Assembly: GCA_027033555.1 (NCBI GenBank)
Contig: JALVLE010000051.1
Coordinates: forward strand, 1 to 5,878
Reading direction: 5' to 3'
Length of the DNA stretch: 5,878 nucleotides
From: Caldifarciminota bacterium
GTDB lineage: Bacteria > Hydrothermota > Hydrothermia > UBA1063 > CAJXJZ01
In this document: positions 1 through 5,878 of the stretch, piece after piece
Layout of the letters: the number at the start of each line of letters is the position of its first letter
Numbering within the stretch: position 1 is the stretch's first letter
Position numbers and translations under genes: made by a program
Notes under the pieces: model-generated
What the model was told of the DNA's origin: nothing
The model's database searches: none
What the model saw: only the letters and a program-made list of their open reading frames with translations

Positions 1-1
1 G

Positions 2-583
2 GAGGAGGAGGGTATTGAAATAATGGAGAACGTGGTACCCGTGGAGTTTAAGGGAAAGGAGATGGTAGAAAAGGTAGTGTTTGCAAGGACTGAAGTAATA
101 AATAATGAGGTTATAATAAAAGATGAGAGATTTGAAAAAGATGCATCTTTGGTTATCCTTGCCATTGGACAGGCTGTTGGCGGTGTGCCTGGAGACATAG
201 ACACGGATGACTCTGGAAGAATTAAAGTGGACAGGCATATGGAAACAAATGTAAGCGGAGTTTTCGCAGGTGGAGACGCTGTAAGAGGTCCATCAAGTCT
301 TGTTGAGGCCTTGAGGGATGGAAGGGAAGCAGCAAAAAATATTCATAAAAAGTTGCATTTTATAGATTACCTATTGAGAGATTTTCTCATATTTGAGCCC
401 TATCATGTAAAACCTTCCCACCTTTTAAAATATAAGTACCCGATAGGCGAACATGTATTTCCTCCGAGAATACCTTATAACGAAAGAATAAATAATTTTC
501 AACCTGTGGAATTGTGTTACAAAAAGGAGGAGGGTGAAAGGGAAGCATCAAGATGTCTTGCTTGTCCTTTTAGATACGAATAA
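2..583 (+). CDS. GltD-like FAD/NAD(P)-dependent oxidoreductase, C-terminal part (5' end outside window)
   Basis: This is the last 193 residues of a flavoprotein related to the small subunit of glutamate synthase (GltD/NfnB-like pyridine nucleotide-disulfide oxidoreductases), which pass electrons between NAD(P)H and FAD. The reading frame is open from base 2, so the ATG at 23 is internal. Visible landmarks are the strand VILAIGQ near fragment residue 56 and the FAD-binding segment ending in VFAGGDAVRGPSSLVEAL, followed by GREAAKNI, typical of this family. The C-terminal tail matches the family pattern R..nFqpVEl...EEGEREASRCLAC. In related proteins this usually leads into or borders an Fe-S cluster site; here only one CxxC pair (fragment residues 185 and 188) remains before the protein ends at CPFRYE. 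The electron partner and true substrate cannot be told, because the N-terminal half and upstream genes are missing. The family call is firm and the specific function is open. Confidence 0.85.
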   Translation, partial: EEEGIEIMENVVPVEFKGKEMVEKVVFARTEVINNEVIIKDERFEKDASLVILAIGQAVGGVPGDIDTDDSGRIKVDRHMETNVSGVFAGGDAVRGPSSLVEALRDGREAAKNIHKKLHFIDYLLRDFLIFEPYHVKPSHLLKYKYPIGEHVFPPRIPYNERINNFQPVELCYKKEEGEREASRCLACPFRYE

Positions 584-615
584 TATTAAAAGGTCACAAA
601 TACTCTCCACAAATC

Positions 616-644
616 TTGAACTTACAAGGGTTTAAGAGTAAAAT
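616..644 (+). promoter_or_regulatory. Putative sigma70-type promoter for the leuS operon
   Basis: A -35 box TTGAAC (616-621) and a -10 box TAAAAT (639-644) are separated by exactly 17 bases. Each box is one base off the consensus. Transcription would start near 651-652, giving a leader of about 27 bases before the leuS start. This lies in the only sizeable gap of the window (584-678). No terminator hairpin for the upstream gene, T-box-like leader or other long structure is seen in the gap, so the upstream transcript may read through. The promoter is predicted from sequence only. Confidence 0.6.
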
Positions 645-662
645 TATCTAATATCAATTCAG

Positions 663-668
663 AGGAGG
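663..668 (+). promoter_or_regulatory. Shine-Dalgarno site fixing the GTG start of leuS
   Basis: AGGAGG lies 10 bases before the GTG at 679. It decides the start: there is no ATG nearby, an in-frame TAA stands at 649-651, and the GTG-initiated protein begins with the usual LeuRS N-terminus (MEYYPAREIEKKWQKYW). Confidence 0.8.
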
Positions 669-678
669 CAGAAAAACA

Positions 679-3240
679 GTGGAGTATTATCCTGCTCGTG
701 AGATAGAAAAGAAATGGCAAAAGTATTGGGAAGATAAGGGTTTACATAAGGCCCCGGATATACCGAAGAGAAAGTATTATGTCCTTGAAATGTTTCCCTA
801 TCCCTCCGGTGATCTTCACATGGGTCATCTTAAGAACTATGTGATAGGAGATGTGGTTGCCAGAGTAAAAAAGATGGAGGGCTTTGATGTTCTTCACCCC
901 ATGGGCTGGGATGCTTTTGGCCTGCCTGCTGAGAATGCAGCCATTAAACACGGCATTAATCCGAAGGAGTGGACCCTTAAAAACATTGAGACCTTCAGAA
1001 AGACGTTAAAGATGATAGGAATTTCCTACGACTGGGATAGGGAGATAGGTACGTGTTTTCCTGATTATTATAAATGGACACAGTATCTCTTTACCCTTTT
1101 ATATAAAAGAGGGCTTGCATATAGAAAGAAAGAGTACGTAAACTGGTGCCCAAATTGTAAAACTGTGCTTGCCAACGAACAGGTGATTGGTGGGAAGTGT
1201 GAAAGATGTGGTACTCCTGTTATAAAAAAGGAGCTTGAGCAGTGGTTTTTTAAAATAACAGATTATGCAGAAAGACTTTTAAAAGACCTTGACAAGTTAA
1301 AAGGACACTGGCCTGATTATGTTATAAAACAGCAGGAAAACTGGATCGGGAAATCCTATGGTACTGAAATCATCTTTACGTATGAGAAAAATCCTGATAT
1401 AAAGTTCCCTGTATTTACAACAAGGGCTGATACGGTATTTGGAGTGACGTTTGTGACAATTGCACCTGAGCATCCACTGATTAAAAAAATATGGAATGAT
1501 ATAGTTGACAAAGATAAAGTTAAAAGGTATATTGAAGAGGCTGCTTTAAAAACAGATATTGAAAGAACAGCGGAAGAAAAGGAAAAGACAGGTGTATTCA
1601 CAGGTGTGTATCTTATTCACCCTTTTACCGGTGAAAGAGTGCCCCTTTATGTAGGCGACTACGTGTTGGTGGGTTACGGCACAGGCATTGTAATGGGTGT
1701 GCCTGCACATGATCAGAGGGATTTCCTATTTGCGAAACAGCATAATCTCCCTATTAAAGTTGTTATAAAGCCGAAGGATGGAGAAGCGCCGGATCCTCTC
1801 GCAATGAAAAGGGCGTACGAGGAAAAAGGAATTATGATAAATTCTGGTGAGTTCTCCGGAATGAAATCGGATGAAGGTATAAAAGCCATACAGAAAAAAC
1901 TAAAGGAATTGGGGCTTGGCGGGGAAAAGGTCACCTACAGAATAAGAGACTGGCTTATATCCAGACAGAGATATTGGGGAGCACCTATTCCCGTGGTTTA
2001 TTGTGAAAAATGCGGTATTGTGCCCGAACCTCTTCATAGACTTCCTGTAAAATTACCGGAAAATATTAAGGATTATAAGCCCAAAGGCCGTTCACCTCTT
2101 GAGGATGTGGATGAATTTATAAATACCACCTGTCCTAAATGTGGAGGGCCTGCTAAAAGGGACCCTGATACCATGGACACATTTGTTGATTCGTCATGGT
2201 ACTTTTTAAGATACATTGATCCAAAAAATGATGAGAAGATGTTTGATGAGGAGAAGGCAAACGTCTGGATGCCCGTTGATCAGTATATTGGCGGAAAGGA
2301 ACATGCCACAAAGCATCTTATATATGCGAGATTTATCCAAAAAGTGCTGTATGATGAGGGTCTCATAAAGCATGATGAACCCTTCCTGAATTTATTTACA
2401 CAGGGACTCGTACATAAGCCCTTTTTATACTGTACAAAGTGTAATAAAGTTGTGGAGAAAGATGAAGTTGAAAACGGCATTCATAAGGGATGCGGAGGTA
2501 AAGTGGAAGAGCGTGTTGAGATGATGTCCAAATCTCGTGGGAACGTTGTGCGTGTGGGACCTTTTGTGGAGGAACATGGCGCGGATGTGGCCAGGATAAC
2601 CATTCTTTTTGCCGGACCGGCTGAGAAGGATATGGTATGGCAGGATTCCGGTGTTGAAGGGGCAAAGAGATTTCTCAATAGAATTTATGCATTGTATAAG
2701 AAGAACAAGGATATACTTGATAGGGACGTTCATATTTCTGTGGAAAATCTGACCAAAGAGGAGAAGCATCTTTATATTCTTCTTCAAAGAACCATATTTG
2801 AAGTAAGAAAGGACGCAGGAACATTCAGTTTTAATACGGCAATAGCGAGGTTGATGGAGCTTCTCAATGCTCTTTATTCTTTCAAAAACGTCTTATCGCC
2901 TGTTTTTAAAAAGGCACTGTATGATTTTGTAATTCTTCTTGCTCCATTTGCGCCACACCTTGCCGAGGAGCTCCATAGCTGGTTTGGTGAAGATGATTCT
3001 GTTTTTAAGAAAAGCTTTCCAGAGTATAATGAGAAATACCTGAGTTTTGATGAAGTGGAGATACCTGTGCAGGTCAACGGAAAGGTAAGAGGAAGGGTGA
3101 AGGTGGCGAAGGGTACTTCAAAAGATAGTGTTCTTGAAAAAGCGCTTTCTGAACCAAATATAAAGAAATATACGGAAAATAAGGAGATAGTCAAGGTAAT
3201 CTTCATTCAGGATAAACTTTTGAACATCGTGGTTAAATAA
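679..3240 (+). CDS. leuS: Leucyl-tRNA synthetase (bacterial type, class I)
   Basis: LeuRS attaches leucine to tRNA-Leu in the cytoplasm using ATP and clears mischarged amino acids. The 853 residues are close to the usual bacterial length. In order: the HIGH-type motif HMGH (47-50) after FPYPSGDL; a zinc knuckle with C157, C160, C174 and C177; the CP1 editing domain (about 225-415) with TTRADT (247-252) and GTGIVMGVPAHDQRD, whose D345 matches the essential editing aspartate; the catalytic segment RDWLISRQRYWGAPIP; a second Cys set (C442, C445, C485, C488); the KMSKS loop as MMSKS (615-619); a helical anticodon-binding region (about 640-790); and a small C-terminal tRNA-binding domain (about 795-853) containing VQVNGKVRG. 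Editing residues look intact. A short Cys/His insertion stands just before the KMSKS loop (C585, C588, H602, C605). Translation starts at GTG. It is the first gene of a probable operon with the EF-G-like gene 15 bases downstream. Confidence 0.98.
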   Translation: MEYYPAREIEKKWQKYWEDKGLHKAPDIPKRKYYVLEMFPYPSGDLHMGHLKNYVIGDVVARVKKMEGFDVLHPMGWDAFGLPAENAAIKHGINPKEWTLKNIETFRKTLKMIGISYDWDREIGTCFPDYYKWTQYLFTLLYKRGLAYRKKEYVNWCPNCKTVLANEQVIGGKCERCGTPVIKKELEQWFFKITDYAERLLKDLDKLKGHWPDYVIKQQENWIGKSYGTEIIFTYEKNPDIKFPVFTTRADTVFGVTFVTIAPEHPLIKKIWNDIVDKDKVKRYIEEAALKTDIERTAEEKEKTGVFTGVYLIHPFTGERVPLYVGDYVLVGYGTGIVMGVPAHDQRDFLFAKQHNLPIKVVIKPKDGEAPDPLAMKRAYEEKGIMINSGEFSGMKSDEGIKAIQKKLKELGLGGEKVTYRIRDWLISRQRYWGAPIPVVYCEKCGIVPEPLHRLPVKLPENIKDYKPKGRSPLEDVDEFINTTCPKCGGPAKRDPDTMDTFVDSSWYFLRYIDPKNDEKMFDEEKANVWMPVDQYIGGKEHATKHLIYARFIQKVLYDEGLIKHDEPFLNLFTQGLVHKPFLYCTKCNKVVEKDEVENGIHKGCGGKVEERVEMMSKSRGNVVRVGPFVEEHGADVARITILFAGPAEKDMVWQDSGVEGAKRFLNRIYALYKKNKDILDRDVHISVENLTKEEKHLYILLQRTIFEVRKDAGTFSFNTAIARLMELLNALYSFKNVLSPVFKKALYDFVILLAPFAPHLAEELHSWFGEDDSVFKKSFPEYNEKYLSFDEVEIPVQVNGKVRGRVKVAKGTSKDSVLEKALSEPNIKKYTENKEIVKVIFIQDKLLNIVVK

Positions 3241-3244
3241 AAGA

Positions 3245-3251
3245 AAGGAGG
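3245..3251 (+). promoter_or_regulatory. Strong Shine-Dalgarno site of the EF-G-like gene
   Basis: AAGGAGG sits in the 15-base gap between the leuS stop (TAA, 3238-3240) and the ATG at 3256, with a short 4-base spacer (AATT). It is the strongest ribosome-binding site in the window and suggests efficient independent initiation on the shared mRNA. There is no room for a separate promoter in the gap. Confidence 0.8.
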
Positions 3252-3255
3252 AATT

Positions 3256-5241
3256 ATGGCGAAGGGAGAAATTAAAAACTTTGTGGTAATAGGTCATGCC
3301 TCAAGTGGAAAAACTACCCTTACAGAGGCTTTACTTTATAACTCCGGGGCCACAAAGAGACTTGGGGATGTGGACCAGGGAAACAGCATCCTTGATTTTG
3401 ATCCACAGGAACAGAAGAGAAAGATCACAATAAATCTTGCAGTGGCGAGCACAGAGTGGAAGGGTAATAAGCTGTATTTTATAGATACACCGGGTTTTCT
3501 TGACTTTGAGGGTGAAGTAAGGGCCGGGATAAGGGCGGCTGATAATGCCATATGTGTTGTAGATCCATCTCAGGGACCGGATGTGGGTACAGAGAGATTT
3601 TTTGAGATAGCCAAAAAGAAGGGAATACCCGTGATCTTTGTTATAACCAAGATGAAGACTTTCGGTGGCGAGCTGGATGAGGTAATATCTCAAATAAAAG
3701 AGGTTTTTGGTTCAGGTATCACGCCAATTCAGGTTCCTGAGGGTCAGGGCGAGGGTTTTTCAGGCGTTAAAGACCTTCTAAAGAGTACGGAAGATGAGTC
3801 TTTAAGAGAGTCTATAATAGAGACTTCTGAAGAGCTTCTTGATAAATATATGGCCGGTGAAGAGATAACAGATGAGGAGCTTAAAGAGGCCTTTAAGAAA
3901 GGATTGAAAAATGGGGATATATATCCTGTGCTGTTTGTTGACTCAAAAGCGGGTATTGGGATAAAAGAACTCCTTGATTTTCTATCAGAGTACGGTCTTA
4001 CGGCCTATGAGTCTGTATGGGAAAAGGGCACGCTAAAGGGCGAGGAGGTTGAGGTTGAACCCACGCTTGATAAAATAGTCCTTTTTGTATTTAAAGTACT
4101 TCAGGAGGCTCATCTTGGTGAACTGTTCTTCGTTAAAGTAGTCTCGGGTGAGATGAAGCCGGGTATAGAGCTCTTGAATACAAACAAAGGAAAAATGGAA
4201 AAAATAAACCAGCTTTATGAGCCTTTCGGTAAGGAGAGGAAAGAGGTAAAATCTCTTTTACCAGGTTCAATAGGAGTACTTGTAAAACTGAAAGAAACAC
4301 AAACTGGTGATACACTTGCCTCCAAAGACTATCCAGTTGTGCTTAAGCCCCTTGAACTTCCTGAACCTCTTGTAAACGTGGCAATTGTACCAAAGACGAG
4401 AGAAGACCAGGAAAAGGTAATGGAGGGTTTAAACAAGCTGAAGATGGAAGACCCTACTTTCTATTATAAATACGATACAGAGCTCAAACAGACCCAGATT
4501 TTCGGTCTTGGTGAAGTGCATCTGGATGTGATAGTATCAAAGCTTAAAGAGAAGTTCAACGTTGAAGTTAATACAGAGAAACCAAAAATACCGTACAGGG
4601 AATCAATACGTAAAAAGGCTGAAGGGTTCGGTAAATTTGTAAAACAGACAGGTGGGCATGGTCAGTATGGTATTTGTAATATCAGAATTGAGCCTCTTCC
4701 AAGGGACAAGGAGTATGAGTTTGTGGATGAGATTTTTGGTGGAGCCATACCGAGTCAGTTTATACCTTCTGTGGAAGCTGGTGTGAAAAAGGCTATGGAA
4801 AGAGGTGTTCTTGGTGCAAAGGTTGTAAATGTAAGAGTTGTGCTTTATGACGGTAAATATCATCCCGTTGACTCCTCAAACTTTGCTTTTGAGGTGGCAG
4901 GCTCGCTTGCCTTTAAAGATGCAGAAGCCAAGGCAGACCCATATTTGCTTGAACCTATTTATCTTGTAGAAGTAAAGATTCCCGAGCAGTATATGGGAGA
5001 TGTGATGGGTGATCTTAATGCAAGAAGGGGAAGAATTCTTGGAATGGAAGCTGAGGGCAGGTATCAAAAGATAAAGGCATATGTGCCTCTTGCAGAGCTG
5101 TATCGTTATTCCTCCACTTTGAGGTCCATCACCAAGGGTAGGGGAACCTTCACCATGAGGTTTGATCATTATGATGAAGTGCCAAGAGAAATCGCTCAAA
5201 AGATAATTGAAGAGCTCAAAAAGGAACAGGAAAGTGATTGA
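3256..5241 (+). CDS. fusA: Elongation factor G-like translation GTPase (EF-G2-type paralogue)
   Basis: EF-G family proteins use GTP to move tRNA and mRNA through the ribosome or to help recycle it. At 661 residues this is shorter than canonical EF-G (about 690-700) and fits the EF-G2/EF-G-like branch. Visible in order: P-loop GHASSGKT (13-20); switch I RKITI with T58; DTPG (77-80) followed by F81 where canonical EF-G has His; G4 as TKMK (131-134) in place of NKxD; a G5 region DSK (229-231) in place of SA(K/L); domain II (about 270-360); domain III with GLGEVHLDV (417-425); domain IV with TGGHGQYG (465-472) and the tip loop [17 protein letters not shown] (533-549); and domain V with [17 protein letters not shown] (581-597). 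The translocase half looks well kept while the nucleotide site is unusual. The main translocase is probably encoded elsewhere, beside tuf and ribosomal protein genes (inference); the symbol fusA marks the family only. It lies between leuS and proS. Confidence 0.92.
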   Translation: MAKGEIKNFVVIGHASSGKTTLTEALLYNSGATKRLGDVDQGNSILDFDPQEQKRKITINLAVASTEWKGNKLYFIDTPGFLDFEGEVRAGIRAADNAICVVDPSQGPDVGTERFFEIAKKKGIPVIFVITKMKTFGGELDEVISQIKEVFGSGITPIQVPEGQGEGFSGVKDLLKSTEDESLRESIIETSEELLDKYMAGEEITDEELKEAFKKGLKNGDIYPVLFVDSKAGIGIKELLDFLSEYGLTAYESVWEKGTLKGEEVEVEPTLDKIVLFVFKVLQEAHLGELFFVKVVSGEMKPGIELLNTNKGKMEKINQLYEPFGKERKEVKSLLPGSIGVLVKLKETQTGDTLASKDYPVVLKPLELPEPLVNVAIVPKTREDQEKVMEGLNKLKMEDPTFYYKYDTELKQTQIFGLGEVHLDVIVSKLKEKFNVEVNTEKPKIPYRESIRKKAEGFGKFVKQTGGHGQYGICNIRIEPLPRDKEYEFVDEIFGGAIPSQFIPSVEAGVKKAMERGVLGAKVVNVRVVLYDGKYHPVDSSNFAFEVAGSLAFKDAEAKADPYLLEPIYLVEVKIPEQYMGDVMGDLNARRGRILGMEAEGRYQKIKAYVPLAELYRYSSTLRSITKGRGTFTMRFDHYDEVPREIAQKIIEELKKEQESD

Positions 5242-5246
5242 TAATG
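5228..5246 (+). promoter_or_regulatory. EF-G-like/proS junction with weak Shine-Dalgarno and likely translational coupling
   Basis: The upstream stop TGA (5239-5241) and the proS ATG (5244-5246) are 2 bases apart. The only Shine-Dalgarno-like sequence is AGGA (5228-5231), 12 bases before the ATG and inside the upstream gene. The close spacing and weak site suggest that ribosomes finishing the EF-G-like gene re-initiate on proS (inference). Confidence 0.55.
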
Positions 5247-5878
5247 CGGTGGTCTAAAAGTTTCATTCCCACAAGAAAGGAAAATCCAAGGGAGGCAGAA
5301 TTTGTCTCCCATAGATACCTTGTGAGAGGTGGGTTTATTGAACAGCATGCAAGCGGGGTTTACATATTTCTTCCACTTGGCAGAAAGGTGATGCTCAAAA
5401 TTGAAAAAATAATCAGAGAGGAGATGAACAAAATAGGTGCTCAGGAAGTCCTTCTGCCCGCTCTAACCTCCGCTGAAGTCTGGAAAGAAACAGGTAGATG
5501 GGAGAGTTTTGGAAATGACATGTTTAAACTGAAGGACAGATGGGGTAGGGACCTTGCCCTTGCTCCTACCCACGAAGAAATAATGGCACTACTTGCAAAA
5601 GAGCATTTGAAGTCCTACAGGGATTTACCGCAGATCTGGTATCAAATCCAGACAAAGTTTAGAGATGAGCCCCGTCCCAGAGGGGGAATTTTAAGGGTGA
5701 GAGAATTTTCTATGAAAGATTCTTATAGCTTTGATGCCACGTGGGAAGGGCTGGATGAAAGCTATGAGAAGCATAGAGAGGCGTATTTGAATATTTTTAA
5801 GCGCACAGGGCTGGATGTTATTGTTGTTAAGGCATCTTCAGGGCTTATGGGGGGGAGTGATTCTGAAGAGTTTATGGT
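5244..5878 (+). CDS. proS: Prolyl-tRNA synthetase, N-terminal part (3' end outside window)
   Basis: ProRS charges tRNA-Pro with proline in the cytoplasm. The frame stays open from ATG 5244 to the window edge and gives the first 211 residues; bacterial ProRS is usually about 570 residues. It opens with [19 protein letters not shown], the usual bacterial start. Class II motif 1 spans about 39-75 ([16 protein letters not shown], then GAQEVLLP), followed by WKETGRW. The proline-binding TxE loop is seen in LAPTHEEI (T109, E111). Motif 2 runs from F139 to F155 ([17 protein letters not shown]) and leads into SMKDSYSFD. The fragment ends in [10 protein letters not shown], the conserved segment at the entrance to the inserted editing domain of bacterial-type ProRS; whether that domain is present lies beyond the window. 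All visible catalytic residues look normal. The start is supported by the conserved N-terminus and by its position 2 bases after the upstream stop. Confidence 0.96.
   Translation, partial: MRWSKSFIPTRKENPREAEFVSHRYLVRGGFIEQHASGVYIFLPLGRKVMLKIEKIIREEMNKIGAQEVLLPALTSAEVWKETGRWESFGNDMFKLKDRWGRDLALAPTHEEIMALLAKEHLKSYRDLPQIWYQIQTKFRDEPRPRGGILRVREFSMKDSYSFDATWEGLDESYEKHREAYLNIFKRTGLDVIVVKASSGLMGGSDSEEFM

Noticed and set aside
23..25. ATG as the start of the first gene
   Set aside because: The frame is open upstream to the window edge, the residues before it (EEEGIEI) continue the family's sequence, and a GltD-like protein cannot begin in the middle of its NAD(P)/FAD-binding fold. The GGAGGAGGAGG run at 1-11 looks like a ribosome-binding site but is coding sequence (Glu-Glu-Glu).
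584..615. Terminator after the flavoprotein gene
   Set aside because: No inverted repeat followed by a T-run could be found in this stretch.
2425..2787. 120-codon reverse-strand open frame (with others at 2396-2665 and 2481-2678)
   Set aside because: It lies wholly inside leuS, opposite strongly conserved catalytic sequence. Its translation has no recognisable family features and reads as a shadow of the real gene.
3220..3239. TTGAAC at the end of leuS as a possible -35 box of a promoter for the EF-G-like gene
   Set aside because: At 17-base spacing the -10 position (3243-3248) reads GAAAGG and overlaps the Shine-Dalgarno site. The nearest AT-rich hexamer is only 8 bases away.
3331..3693. 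120-codon reverse-strand open frame
   Set aside because: It is opposite the G domain of the EF-G-like gene, has no convincing start signals, and its composition (many Cys, Tyr and His) is typical of an antisense shadow.
4876..5199. 107-codon reverse-strand open frame
   Set aside because: It is the complement of conserved EF-G domains IV and V, with no independent evidence of coding.
1..5878. Mobile element, CRISPR array, phage or defence system
   Set aside because: No direct or inverted repeats, transposase or integrase motifs, or spacer pattern are seen. All sequence apart from the 95-base gap and the two short junctions is accounted for by four ordinary housekeeping-type genes.

Overview
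The window is a plus-strand stretch of bacterial chromosome devoted mainly to translation. The organism is a bacterium. The leucyl-tRNA synthetase has the bacterial domain order, with the editing domain inserted after the first zinc knuckle. The prolyl-tRNA synthetase fragment has bacterial-type motifs, and the start sites carry AGGAGG-type Shine-Dalgarno sequences. The DNA is AT-leaning, arginine is written mostly AGA/AGG, ATA is common for isoleucine, and the proteins are rich in Lys, Glu and Ile. That would suit an anaerobic or thermophilic lineage (Thermotogae-, Dictyoglomi- or candidate-phylum-like), but this is an inference from composition and not an identification.

Layout: (1) positions 2-583 hold the C-terminal part of a GltD-like FAD/NAD(P) oxidoreductase whose beginning lies before the window. 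(2) A 95-base gap (584-678) carries a good sigma70-type promoter (TTGAAC, 17-base spacer, TAAAAT) and a Shine-Dalgarno site. No terminator hairpin or T-box-like leader is visible in it. (3) leuS (679-3240, GTG start) is complete. (4) After 15 bases comes a complete elongation factor G-like GTPase of the EF-G2 kind (3256-5241). (5) After 2 bases comes proS (5244 onward), cut by the window end.

leuS, the EF-G-like gene and proS look like one operon driven by the promoter at 616-644. Two of its products charge tRNA with leucine and proline; the third resembles the ribosomal translocase. The upstream flavoprotein gene is probably a separate transcription unit that happens to face the same way.

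The most interesting feature is the EF-G paralogue. Its translocase domains II-V look intact, but its guanine-recognition motif reads TKMK where NKxD is expected, its G5 motif is altered, and the switch II histidine is replaced by phenylalanine. A possible extra Cys/His zinc knuckle just before the KMSKS loop of LeuRS is a second, smaller point. I see no mobile element, CRISPR array, RNA gene or wholly new system here.
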